From: Macquaria australasica
Lineage: Eukaryota > Chordata > Actinopteri > Centrarchiformes > Percichthyidae
Assembly: GCA_005408345.1 (NCBI GenBank)
Contig: SEMN01000229.1
Location: 682,001-746,000 of the forward strand
Length of the DNA: 64,000 bases
Reading direction: 5' to 3'
Made by a program: the position numbers and the translations under genes. This document shows, piece after piece, positions 24,301 to 35,060 of the stretch; position 1 is the stretch's first letter; each line of letters opens with the position of its first letter. The notes under the pieces are model-generated. The model saw nothing but the letters and a program-made list of their open reading frames with translations. It was not told where the DNA came from and searched no databases.

Positions 24301-25165
24301 TAAAAGCTTTGTCATGGAGCAGGGCAACATTAAAATGCCAATACGCACATTTTTTATAAAAACAGAACAAAAAACCAGACAATGATCTGAGAAGCCCACT
24401 GGGTTGATGTGACAGCTGTTAAAAATGTTCACATGATGTTTAAAAGCGTAGAGCCTGTCTAGCCTGGCCAGAGATAAAAAGTTGTCTTTGGAGTGACTCC
24501 ATGTATACTGCCTGTGATTTCTGTTAAAAATCCTCCACACGTCTGACAGCTCATGAGCCTCAACCAGCTGTCTGAGCCTGCGTGATGAAGCAGGGTGAGG
24601 CTCCTGGTGGTTCCTGTCCAACTTTGTTTTTAGGAGGTGATTTTAACTGCTCTGAAAATCCAAATATTCATCACTGTTACAATTTTTGATGGTTTCACAT
24701 AAAACATCCAGTACTTGGAGTCGCTCCACCCCCTTAGTAGGAGCATAAATATTAATAAAAACCACAGTGATCTTCTCAAACTGTGCCCTGACCTTCAGCA
24801 AGCTGCCTTTAATGATTTCCTCAGTGTCATATGAAGAAGGTAGGAAACTTCTGGAGAAGTCCACCCTCACTCCTCCACTACAGCTGGACCTGTGGCTCAG
24901 GATGACCTCTCCACCCCCCCCTCCAGTCAATCTCATTTTCTGCATCGCTGTGTGTTTCCTGAATCAGCATTACATCCACCTTCTTCAGCTTCATCAACTT
25001 AAAAAAGTTAGCTCTTTTCCCATCATCCCTTGCTCCATTTAAGTTTAAAGTGCCCAGTTTAAAATCACACATAGAGAGAGGGAAGGTGGATAAAAAAACA
25101 ACAATATAAAAGCAGACCAAGAGGAAAGAGAGAAACCAGACCCTTTGTTTAAAAATCATCATCAT
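21375..25165 (-). pseudogene. LINE ORF2 (endonuclease-reverse transcriptase), frameshifted
   Basis: Fragments run in order down the minus strand. An APE-type endonuclease start at about 25075-24930 includes TLNLNGARDDGKRANFF and IQETHSD. Its continuation in another frame is 24945-24643, and SDHC follows in a further piece at about 24460-24380. The reverse transcriptase carries GKAPGIDGLPVDFYKSFW near 23700, LLPKKGDLQELKNWRPVSLL near 23530 and the YADD catalytic motif at 23021-23032. A C-terminal region (22730-21375) has the CPFC Cys pair near 21630. At least four frame changes and some stops interrupt it; one coincides with the C-run near 24914. In the family this protein nicks target DNA and copies the element RNA there. 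Confidence 0.85.
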
Positions 25166-26176
25166 TATCTGTTAGGATTTGTGCTCTTACTTTGACAATC
25201 AGTTTTTTTAAACGATAGATTTCCTGCTCTGTAAGGACAAACTCTCCAACATTTCCTGAGGTCTTGGTCAGAGGCCTCGCTGATTCAATGAAAAGCTTCA
25301 AATCAGAGAAGTGGTCTTCTACTTTGAGCTGTCTGGTGCCTTTTGTTCCCTGCAGGAACTTCTTAATGTCTGCAGGAGAGTAGAGACTCTGCTCCTCCTG
25401 GGTCAGTAAGGACTCGCTCTCTGACTCTGCTGGGGATTTACCAGCTTTGCTCCCTTTAATGATTTTAGAGGCTTTTACATTTTTTTGGACAGGTTCTGTG
25501 TTTTTCCTCTTTTGTGACAGTTTCAGTAACTCATCATCTGACACGTCTTCATCATCAATGAACTGTTCCTCACACAGTGAGAGATCATCATGGGGCTTTT
25601 CACTGTTCACACACTCAGTCTGTTTCACTTCATCAATTATTTCTTTTTGCCCACTGCCGCCCCCCCGCTCCCTCCGTGCAGGAGCGGATCAGATGTCCCT
25701 CTGCACCACAACCAAAACATTTCATGGTCTCCGACGTGGCGAAAACCATGTAGCTGAAACCGTCTACTTTAAAATTAAAGGACAGATTAAGTTAATCGCT
25801 GTTTTCTTTTAGCACCATGAACACCTGTCTGCAGTGACATACGACATGTTTCAGCAGGGGGGATTTAGAGCCCAGAGACAGCATTTTAAATCGGGGAGAC
25901 CAGCTGACCGAACCGGGACAGCTCTTTAGCCAGAGCCTCGTTTCTGATGAACGGGGGCACGTTGGAGATGGTGATCTTTCTGAAAGATCCAGAAAGATCA
26001 CCACCGCTCCGTTCATACGGGAGGCAGACTTCAACGCTGCCGTATCCCACCACCTCTCCCACCGCTAAGGAGACCTCCTCCACCGAACAGCTGACCGCCG
26101 GCACCAGTTTGACAGCATGACAGCGTGTCAGCTTCTCAAACTCAGCCGCGGCCTCCACCACGGGCATACTGCCCAA
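25149..26176 (-). pseudogene. LINE ORF1 (nucleic-acid-binding protein with CCHC knuckle), frameshifted
   Basis: Three or four frame segments are visible. The N-terminal part (26176 down to about 25960) carries KITISNVPPFIRNEALAKEL, an RRM-like motif. Next is SLGSKSPLLKHVV with RQVFMVLKENSD (to 25792). A retroviral-type zinc knuckle of form C-x2-C-x4-H-x4-C (CFGCGAEGHLIRSC) lies at 25719-25678. An acidic and lysine-rich C-terminus (25628-25149) ends in a stop. The frame breaks include one near the G-rich run at about 25660. ORF1 proteins of this clade coat the element RNA. Confidence 0.8.
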
Positions 26177-26318
26177 ACCGAGCCGGTAGCCCCACTACCA
26201 GGCCCAAAACACACCTGAACTACAGGTACACCTGTCAGCAAACTGTAGCAAAGGAAAGAAAGACAAAGACATAAAATAGCGAAAAAAAGAGAAACTACAC
26301 TCACTCCACCATTCACTT

Positions 26319-26331
26319 AGAGAGAGAGAGA
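26319..26331. repeat. short (GA)n at the LINE 5' junction
   Basis: About 13 bp of GA between the LINE 5' end and the SINE head. It is the counterpart of the 76-bp run at the other junction. Confidence 0.85.
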
Positions 26332-26426
26332 ATGACATGCAGCAAAGGGCCCAGGCTGGAATCGAACCCAGACTCGGCCTCAACACATGGTACGCACTTT
26401 ACCAGGTGAGCTACCGGGACACCCCA
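26332..26426 (-). repeat. tRNA-like head of a SINE, split from its tail by the LINE
   Basis: The minus strand starts GGGGTGTCCCGGTAGCTCAC and carries a pol III A box (TAGCTCACCTGG, 26413-26402) and a B box (GGGTTCGATTCC, 26369-26358). It then reads CCCTTTGCTGCATGTCATTC into the TC tract. The layout and phrases match a common teleost tRNA-derived SINE. It is not a functional tRNA, because a tRNA acceptor stem does not close and the sequence runs on into SINE body. Confidence 0.8.
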
Positions 26427-28696
26427 GGAGTGCGTTTTTTGACGCAAATTACGCTAAGGGTTTTAAAGTGTGTCACAGCTCATGGAGCCAGTTATGCCTC
26501 AGCAGCTGCTCCAGCTGCTGACCGTGTTCATAAGTGAGCCAAATCAGCTGCCAAACTACAATAACTTCCTGTTGTTTTTAGAATACCGCCATGCACCCGT
26601 CACTTTCACCTCACGTCTCTCAGGGAGCTGCGCCTTACAGGTTGAAAACCTCTGGTCTAATTTATTGATACCTCTATTACATGTTTGTATTCATTTAACT
26701 TTTCATAGTACTAGAGACCCGTGGGTGGAACAGTGTAGGTAGTCAAGGAAGAGATACGATAATGGATTTAAACAGGGTTTGATAATCAGATTCGATATCG
26801 GATTCAGAGGGGACAAAATGCTGTTGAACCCCTACTGGCACAACAAAGATCTTTTGTCATCATGTTATACTACTGAATCAATAAAACATTAAATGGGGGA
26901 AGGTGGCAGGGCTGTAATCTGACCTGATCTCCTCTCAGCCAATCACGGCCCTCAAAGTCGTAGCTCCTTTGTACGACCGACGCCAGCCGCTCTCTTCTTC
27001 TCTGCATACAGGAGTAATTAAGACCTCCAACACTTCACACCTCTCCATCAATGCTAATTATCTCTCTTTCAGGTTTTGGTGTGTATACATTTCTGCTGTG
27101 TGTTTTACGGAAAACACTACAAGTGTTTAATTGGGAAAATGCAAGAGTCTCTCTAATCAGTCTGAAGACGAAGTGAACAAAGAGTTGTTTTGCCTCATTT
27201 AAATAACAAGATTACAGTGACGTAGTGGGAGGCGCCTCTAACATTACATCAGCTAAATAATTACTTTGCCCCCTGCCTGGTACGTTTGTCATCGTCGAGA
27301 CCCCACCTCCCCCCACCGTCAGGGCTTTCATTGCAGCAACAATAGCTTTCACTATTGATGACAGAGAGGATTCACCACTACAGCAAGCAGATTCATCAAT
27401 GTTCAGTCTATTTTTACTGAAGCATGAGTGAGTGAGTGAGACAGGGACAGACAGACAGTGTATGCCATCATGCTCTATTTTATAGAACAGAATGAATTAA
27501 GCTTTTTATTGTAGTGGTGTGTGTAAGAAAGTGTGGGAAAGAAAGACAGTATATTATCATACTCCCACTTTTAGAACAAAATTATTAACAATCTTACTTG
27601 ACTGAATTTATCCATTTTCTCTCTTGTGCGTGCACAGCTGTGGGACGGGGTTGGGGTGTGCACGCATGTGTGTAATTCCACTCCTCTATACATTTCTGCA
27701 ACATTGCTCTAATGTGATATTAATGGCAAGAGACAACCGCTTCAAATCTGTAGAATGAAAAGAGAAATAAGGCATACAGGGAAAAAAAGGAAAGCTGAGA
27801 TTGTGTCTGGAGTTTATTGTGATGTGAGCAGAGAAAAAATTGAAAAGGGAGAGAGCCAGAGAGGAAGACAAAAAGAAACAAAAGACCCGGTTCAGTCATG
27901 ATTAGTTTTGACGTGCTAACATGACATTCTGTAATTCAACAAAACCTTATCTTCTCCTTCATCCACATAAACTGTCACCAACACATAAACACAATTAACT
28001 CTGTTTGAAGTTTGTTAAGATGGCAGCTACTGCTGTGTTAGTGTCAACTGTTAAAGTCAAGGGCAGCCAGATGAACTGCACTAAAATGCAGCATTCTAAA
28101 AAGGCACTTTGGATAAAAGTGTCCACCACTGGTAAAATGTTAACTCTTATTGAAAATTAAACTGGCTAACGCCTGCCACCGAGGCATCCACAAGGATTAG
28201 CAATTTCCACACTGAGAGGCATAGCATTTTTAAGAGGTTTATCTGACTTACGTAATGTGGATGGAAAATTATTGCCCATCAACGTGACAGAGGAGATAGT
28301 GAGAGCCTCTGTATGTATTTGCTCTCAGACACGTTGGTCTGCTGCAATGTATGCGTTTGGAAATGAAGAGCAGAGCAGAATGTGAAATGTGGGCTGAGGC
28401 TTAAACCCTACATGATATGTTGCAAATTGCATATGGCAAAAGGGGGAGAAGGAAGATTGGCGTATATACTAGGCTAGGTATGTATGCGTGTGCCACACTG
28501 TATGTGTGGGTGTGTGTGTTTGTCTTTTCATTTCTAGATTTATGAGGGAATGTTTTATTGTGAGGATACAGGGAGGAGGAAAATCCTAAGAAGTGAGGAT
28601 AGTTTGCCACCCTCACTTCTTAAGAGGTAAACACAAGACAAGAAGTGTGACCACCCCTTTGCTGATCATCTCAACAATAACATGTTCTCATTGGTT
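26427..28696. other. intergenic sequence
   Basis: No exon recognised. A CCAAT-like motif with CpG dinucleotides lies near 26938-26995, and a CRE-like GTGACGTAG near 27219. These could belong to a promoter or enhancer, but nothing coding follows. Confidence 0.35.
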
Positions 28697-28721
28697 AAAA
28701 AAAAAAAAAAAAAAAAAAAAA
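28697..28721. repeat. poly(A) run
   Basis: About 25 A residues, directly before the repeat beginning at 28731. Confidence 0.9.
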
Positions 28722-28730
28722 TTAAAAAGG

Positions 28731-29115
28731 GTTGGTTGACCCAAACTCAAACAAATATATTCTCACTTACCTGTTGCTGCATCCAGCCATACAGACAGTT
28801 TTGGTTTTATTTGCCAAGATTTTGAAATATCTATGAGATTTCTTCCTTCACCCAAATACAGTGGAAGTGAACGGAATTTCATTTCTGGTGCTCAAAGTAT
28901 TAAAAAAAATTACATTTGAAAAACTCAACAGCAAATGGTTTTCGTAGGGTCTATTTTGTCGGTATTTCATCCAAAAAACAAGCATGGACCAACTATTAAT
29001 GATAATAAGATGTAGAAGACTGTTACCATTGTTGCCTTCTCAAGGAAAACCTGCTACCACCTTTTCGGGTTCTGAATCAATTTATTTTTGGTCAAAATGC
29101 TCCAAACGGTTGAAA
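28731..29115 (+). repeat. teleost interspersed repeat
   Basis: Contains GGTTGACCCAAACTCAAACA, TCTCACTTACCTGTTGCTGC, ATTTGAAAAACTCAACAGCA and related phrases that I recognise from an abundant teleost repeat. The class is uncertain and there is no coding capacity. Confidence 0.5.
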
Positions 29116-30167
29116 ATTTAGGTGCGTAACCCATTCCATGTTTGTGGAAAAGGGGTATTTGAGGAAGTTGGGCTGAAATTGGTTCATTGTTTTGAAACCT
29201 ATGAAACAGTCAAAATGGTGACATCTGCTGGCCAACCCCTGGTGTTTGTATTAAAAGCAGCAAAAGAATGAATGGAAAGATTATTTGGGGGGTGTTGGTT
29301 TGTATGCACTTGTTTAAAAGACAATAGAAAACAGAATACTTTCCACAGAATTCATTGCCCAGTAATTTAAAGGGTCCTCTCGTCTAGAGAGGCCTCTTCT
29401 CCTATAAGGCAATAATGTAGGCCTAAGTGTTTGTTAGTTTGTTTTGGCGCCCCCCCCAAGTAGCCAAAAAACTCAGTTCAGCTGATTTTGACCAAATCTG
29501 GACTTTGACAAATCTCCATTTTGTCAAAATGGTGGCAAGAGTTAAACCCAAACCTCAGCCTTTAAAGCACCCTTTAAGATGGTATGCAGGTGGATGGAAT
29601 GATGAATGTAGGTCATGTGACACGTAGGGCTGAGATCATTGTGTTTACTGGGATTTCTCACATTAAAATCACGCTCATGTGTGAAATGAATGTTGATGTA
29701 GGTCCAGCAGCTATCAAGCTGTATGGTGGAGCCACTGCCTGCTCTTTTAAGTGTTTAGCAGCTTAGGCTTTCTGACTAATATGATGTCATGGATTCACGC
29801 TCAGCATACAGCTGTTGGAGAAATGTAAATTGTCATTTCACACAAAATGTGTATACTGTGGCTTAGATGGCACTGCCCTTTTCATACACCAACACAGAAA
29901 CCCACTAACACAACCACAAAGTAAACAAATATGGTTAGTGTTTATATATATTTTTTAATTTGTTAGCATGTCTACTGTCTGTTTCCATATTTCTGTCTCA
30001 ATAATTTTGTTTTGATTTTAATAAGGTCAAAATTTAGTTCATTTTAGGATTTTCCTTAGGAGCTTCAATATCTTTTACCCTCCTCTGGACCACAGTTTTT
30101 ATGTAGTCAAACTAAAACTGTATGTACATGAAAACATTGCAGGAAATACTACGAACTAAGAGCAGAA
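29116..30167. other. intergenic sequence
   Basis: No exon recognised. A C-run is present at about 29450-29457. Confidence 0.35.
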
Positions 30168-30233
30168 ATGGAGAAAAGTAAGAGCAGAGATTTCTCTGCT
30201 TGGACCGACAATGAGGTGAAACTGTTACTGAAA
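30168..30233 (+). CDS. orphan exon with Myb/SANT-like start, probably transposon-derived
   Basis: ATG at 30168 opens 22 codons (MEKSKSRDFSAWTDNEVKLL then LK) that end phase 0 at a consensus GTAAGT donor (30234). The W-T-D-x-E-V-x-L-L-L pattern is the first helix of a Myb/SANT-like DNA-binding domain, seen in teleost proteins linked to DNA transposons. No following exon with the rest of the domain is visible. The downstream flank (30310-30530) looks like a DNA transposon end. Most likely the 5' piece of a decayed or deleted transposon gene. Confidence 0.45.
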
Positions 30234-30309
30234 GTAAGTGTTGTAATTTATTATCCATGTTGAATTAACTGCTGGTAGTGAAGGCTGATGTCGATTGTTT
30301 TCTTCCAGA

Positions 30310-30530
30310 AAAGGGTCATGTGATAGGGGCGTGACGAATCAGGTAAAGACATGTCGTGGCTGATAAGACCCAATAAGGAAGCAAACTTGGGTGTCTGCGT
30401 CATCGTTTTCAAAGGTCTCCGTTTTAGGCGTTCGGAAACGCTGGAGTAGTGTGGATGCTAGGTGTAAATATAGCAAAAGTTATGCATTTTAAAACAAAAA
30501 TGTACTAGTGTGGATGTGCTCTTAATCCTA
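30310..30530. repeat. DNA-transposon-like flank with internal repeats
   Basis: Contains CATGTGATAGGGGCGTGACG, GTCTGCGTCATCGTTTTCAA, CGTTCGGAAACGCTGGAGTA and a twice-occurring TAGTGTGGATG. I recognise this as part of a teleost DNA transposon that often accompanies the Myb-like exon at 30168-30233. Confidence 0.45.
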
Positions 30531-31307
30531 TAGGAAGTCATCACATCTCACACAATGGAAAAGCCTGACAGGTGAGCTCAAAGAAGCTCACCTACTTGGA
30601 GCTTGACCTTCAGAAATGAATTTATCATTCAGATCACAAAGCTGAAAGATTATGGTCTCAAGGTCTGCATTTCCTGTTGCTGTTCACGCTCTCTGTTTCT
30701 TGTCAATGTGAGGTGCCAGCTCTGCAAGCAGCTACGAGTTATAACACTTAATTTCTGTGTTTTGATATTGTTCTTGACATGTCACATGATTTTTAAAATC
30801 CTTTTCACACAGATAGTAATCTACTAAAGGGCCAATTGGTTGCATGCTTTGATAAGATTGCTGGCCATCTATTTGAAGACATTATTGCTGTCTTTCAACT
30901 GGCAATAGAAGAGAGCTAGGTATCTTTGAATGGCTGTAATCCACCCAATTCTACTTGCAAAGCAGGACTATGAAATGGAGGGTGGGGAAACTGACAAAAT
31001 CTGATTTGCTGTTGGTTGTCACTCACAGTAACAATTTGACAAGTTGACACTTATTCCACATCTGAAATTCTACGTCAAACCCATGAGTACCAGAATCTGA
31101 CAGGTTTTTATTCTGACACTGTGCAGAATGAAATGTGATTGGAGTTCTGCTGCTATCCATCTACCTTTTCAAGAGAGGAAAACATTTATTAAAAAACGAC
31201 TAAAAAAAAAAAAAAAGCTGTATCATACAAAAAACACAATTACAAGCAAACTCTAGGGGCAGGTAATAGTCACATGTCAGAGAACACTCAAGATGTCTGT
31301 CACATTG

Positions 31308-31308
<1 letters not shown>

Positions 31309-31343
<35 letters not shown>
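31309..31343. repeat. (CA)n microsatellite
   Basis: About 35 bp of CA. Confidence 0.95.
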
Positions 31344-31346
<3 letters not shown>

Positions 31347-31846
31347 ATGCACATCTGACAACATATACGCAACCTTGGAGCAGACCAAGGGACTGAGGTG
31401 ACCTGTAGAGTCAATAAGCTGATATTACACCAAAGTAGGGGGTGGGGGGCAGTGAAGTCATGGTTCACTGATCTGACTGGTTCAAAGACAGAGGCTGTCC
31501 GCTCTCCTCTCCAACAATACCATGTTCGCTGGCAAGAGCACAAATAACGGCTGATTGAGCTTGGACCTCTTCCTCCGTTTCTCTCCTTTTCCTTCTTTCA
31601 CCATGTTAATGCCTTCCTCAGTATTCAGCAGCTTGGTTAAGTCTCTCAGCAAAATCAATGCTTATTCAGTGGGGCTGTGTGCCATCAGTTTGATCATATT
31701 TAGGTTAATAGATTTAAATTGCTGCTCAGCATAAAGTGAAAATAGAACACAGGAAGTGCAGGAACAAAGGAAATGATTCTCGTCTTTAAGCTTGCATCAA
31801 ATTCTGCTTTGAAATGTAAGAATTTGGATGTTTGGGTACTCTTGTC

Positions 31847-31850
<4 letters not shown>

Positions 31851-31930
<80 letters not shown>
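31851..31930. repeat. (GT)n microsatellite
   Basis: About 80 bp of pure GT, the longest dinucleotide tract in the window. Confidence 0.95.
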
Positions 31931-31932
<2 letters not shown>

Positions 31933-33390
31933 CGAACATGCAAATGTGCCCCACAATACTATAAGTATATGAATTTTATATGACTGACCCCAAAGGGTAT
32001 CAAATCAGTCAGCCAGCAAGCTCAGCAGTTTGCATGCTTGTTAGCTTAGATGCTAACATGACAATAAGTTCAGTTTATTCACAAAAAGCATACCACTTTT
32101 GTGGAAGAGGTTATACTGCAATATATTTAACAGAGGACAATTAAATAAATGTGAGTGATGCAACACAGAGCTACGATAGCATCCTCCATTTTAGACTCTC
32201 CATTCCCTTAAAAAGGTCAGCACTGTCATCACAGCTTGCTGTTGGTCTGCCGTGCAAATTTCAGAGTTCAACAAAGTGGACAACACAAAATATTTGCACG
32301 GATTTACTTCAAAATACATTAGTTGTGGCTGTTTCATTTGGACTTAATTGATATCACCTCAAATTTTTGTCATTGCTGGTGTGACCAGACCTTTAGTGTT
32401 ATCTGTATTATGCATTTAGAAATTGTCCTGTAACCTCATGGATAATTAAATAATAGATTTAAATTCTTCAATGAGACTTCCCTTCCAGAGGAAGATTAAA
32501 TATACTGTAAAACGTGCTAAGCAATTCGTACAGGTTTTCTGCACATTTTTATTGCTAATCAACAAATCATCTTTCATGTTAAGTTGAAGCCTTAAGTAAT
32601 TGTTTTATATGAAAAAGCCATTACATAGAGCTCTTCTTCCACCTATTAATAACACTCAGTCAAGTATACAGCTTTATCTTTCCCCAGTCAAAAAAATCCT
32701 ATTAATAATACTAATACCTTATTATCTATAGGCTACCTCCGTATTGTCCCTCCAGTCATTAATGTTTGGGTACTGCAGTGTCCAGTGAAGGACTCTCTGT
32801 TGATCCATCTGTCTTCCGAGTGGTCCAGAGCTCTGGGTTAATTCCATCACACTGAGGCTCTTTCCTCTGCAGATTCACACTCTTCACTCCTCTCCACCGC
32901 GGCCAGCAGATGTTTGCTGTTAATTAACAAGCTGATGTGGCAGATGTAGAGGTCGAGAGCTTGATGGTGTTCACGTCTGCCATCTCCCTAGGTACCAGAT
33001 GAAAAAAAAAGGTAGAGGGCTCTGTGTGCTGGACCTGAGGGGTTAGTGCATGGGAAATGCATCTGTGGGTCTGCTGTCCATACTGGAGAGGTCACCACAA
33101 AGCACTGTGGCCAATTAGAGGCTCAACAAGAGATAAACCTATTTGTTGCCCTCTCTGAATTCAATCTGTGACGTGTCACTCAATCTGCACCAACAACATG
33201 TTGGCTGAGGAGTGCCAACAGGTGAAGAAAAACAAGTGCAAGGCTGATGATGCTAAACCTCTTTTTGAAGAATTTTGGGGCAGGTGATGATGTATACGAC
33301 ATCAAAGTATGTTGCATCCTCCTGAGGCCCACACATTCATTTTTGTACTCTCTGGTGCACATTTGTTTTTGGTCCGTATCTTTGAGGTTA

Positions 33391-33503
33391 TACAGTGCCT
33401 TGCAAAAGTATTCATACCCCTTGACCATTTCCACATTTTGCCACGTTACAAGCACAAACTTAAATGTATTTTATGTGATAGACCAACTCAAAGTATCTCT
33501 ATA
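33391..33503 (+). mobile_element. solo end of a Tc1-like transposon
   Basis: TA is followed by CAGTGCCTTGCAAAAGTATT, CATACCCCTTGACCATTTCC and TTTTATGTGATAGACCAA. This is the recognisable terminal sequence of a teleost Tc1-like element. The matching opposite end is not present nearby. It lies just before the piggyBac coding relic, in an open reading frame that runs through both. Confidence 0.65.
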
Positions 33504-33531
33504 TATTTTTTATTTATTTTATTTGTTTTAC

Positions 33532-35060
33532 AGTGAATATCAACAGGATGTAGAGCCTAGCACCTCTACTGCAGGAAAACAGCCCAACCCCACTGCTTCT
33601 CCCCGCAAGGAAGAGGCCATGGACACATGCAGCCTAGAACGCGATCTTGCGCTCAATCACAAACCAGGGCACGGTCAAAAATCCAGGTCCAGTTGTGCAC
33701 ATAGTGCATCAAGAGGCCGGAGCAGAACAAGATCCAGATCTCCACTCTGGGCACGGTCACAGTCAGTAGCCTCAGCCACGTCCTGGAAAACAGAGAGATC
33801 CAGACATACGTCCAATGCCAAAAAGGTTCATCCCAGCACGAACCCCTGGACATCAACTGAACTCAAGCAGCACAAACCACTGGACCTTTTCAAACTGTTT
33901 TTCAGCAATGATGCAGCTCAAACCCTTTGTCAACACACAAATAAACTGCTTAAAAGATTGCAAAGGGCAAAAAATATTCATGGACTGAACCATGTATGTG
34001 GGACTGACTTTCTTCTTTGCATCGGTGAAACTGACTAAAATCCAGGGTTACTGGAAAAAGAACACCATTTTCAGTCTGCCATTTCCAGCCAATGTCATGC
34101 CACGGAACAGGTACCGGGTGATATCTTGGAACATCCACACGAGTAATCCTGAGAAAGATGTTGAGAATGACAGAAAGAAGGGGACACCAGATCATGACTG
34201 CCTGTTTTGACTGAGGCCCTTTCTGGACACCATCAAGCATGCTTGCAAAGCATACCACCACCCCAGGCAGAACCTTTCAGTTGACGAGAGGATGGTGGCG
34301 ACAAAGGCCCATACCTGAATGACACGATACATGAAAGCAAAGCTGACCAAGTGGGGTTTCAAACTTTGTTTTGGCTGACAGGAACAATGGCTACACCTTG
34401 GACTGTGTACACTGGAAAGTCAGTTTGCCTCAGGCATTGGACTTGCATATGGCTATCATATGATGTCATATCCCTAATAAAGCCAGCATACCTGGGCAGT
34501 GGCTTTCATCTGTTTCTGGATGATTTCTACACTAGTCCAAAACTCTTCAAGGATCTGTTATCAGATCTGTTGAATATCAGAGCATGTGCCCCTGCATATA
34601 CTCAAATGCTCTGAAGAAAAAGGATCCTAGAGGCTCCATCAGGTGGATCCGTGACAACGCACTGGTTTTTGTGAAGTGGATGGACACATGTGAGGTCGCT
34701 TTCTGCTCTACAATCCTGCAGGCATTCCCTGAAGGACTGCGCAGAGGAGAGTCCACACTCAGAACGGCAGCTGGACCATCAAATCCATTCCATTCCCAAC
34801 ACCTGTCAGGTAATATAACAAGCACATGGGGAGTGTTGATTTGTCAGACCAACTGATCCAGTACTACTCTGTACACCTGACACTTACCCATGACAATCTC
34901 TAATCAACCTGATACAAGAAGGAGGGCCTCATATGGACGAAAGACCAGTGCACACTCTAGGTAGACCAGGCAGATCAGTCAGTCTACCCTCTGGAAGGGG
35001 GTGATGTGGCCCTCTGTCTCATTGCAGACAGGAACTGCTTTGAGGCATGGCACAACTAAT
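33532..35060 (+). pseudogene. piggyBac (PGBD4-like) transposase, broken
   Basis: A DDE_Tnp_1_7-type transposase is recognisable in successive frames. The N-terminal part (33532-34038) has an Arg/Ser-rich segment (RGRSRTRSRSP) and then LDLFKLFFSNDAAQTL. Next come YVGLTFF and QGYWKKN (33992-34090), then NRYRVISWNIHTSNPEKDVE. Codons for all three catalytic aspartates survive: SVDERMVATKA (Asp at 34283-34285), LFLDDFYTSPKLF (34519-34521) and HMGSVDLSDQ (34838-34840). A Cys-rich C-terminal remnant, CLIADRNCFEAWHN, ends at a stop near 35058. Frameshifts and stops (for example after 34038 and near 34208) and missing segments make it non-functional. The family moves DNA by cut-and-paste at TTAA sites; no terminal repeats were identified. 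Confidence 0.8.

Larger units (their letters stand above)
21167..26318 (-). mobile_element. Tx1-clade (L1-like) LINE, near full length, decayed
   Basis: About 5.15 kb on the minus strand, with an ORF1-like region (about 26180-25149) and an ORF2-like region (about 25165-21375) carrying an APE-type endonuclease, a reverse transcriptase and a Cys-rich C-terminus. The ORF1 CCHC knuckle and the ORF2 C-terminal motifs (LGPDVKPAWRSLYK, CPFC) are typical of vertebrate Tx1-clade elements. Both ORFs are broken by frameshifts, so this copy cannot be autonomous. (GA)n runs abut both termini (21091-21166 and 26319-26331), and a tRNA-derived SINE flanks it on both sides in matching orientation, so the LINE landed in the SINE's (TC)n tract. 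Some Tx1-clade families are known to target microsatellites such as (TC)n. Confidence 0.85.
30534..33390. other. intergenic sequence with microsatellites
   Basis: No exon recognised. It contains the two long dinucleotide tracts listed separately, and an A-run at about 31202-31216. Confidence 0.4.

Noticed and set aside
22706..24382. reverse transcriptase as a domesticated host gene
   Set aside because: Neighbouring ORF1, endonuclease and C-terminal parts in order, with several frameshifts, show an ordinary decayed LINE.
26345..26420. tRNA gene on the minus strand with A and B boxes
   Set aside because: The pol III boxes belong to a SINE head: the acceptor stem does not close and the sequence continues into SINE body and a TC tract.
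33247..33531. host-gene N-terminus joined to the piggyBac frame
   Set aside because: The upstream part runs through a Tc1-like transposon end and AT-rich sequence without any motif. The open frame looks fortuitous.
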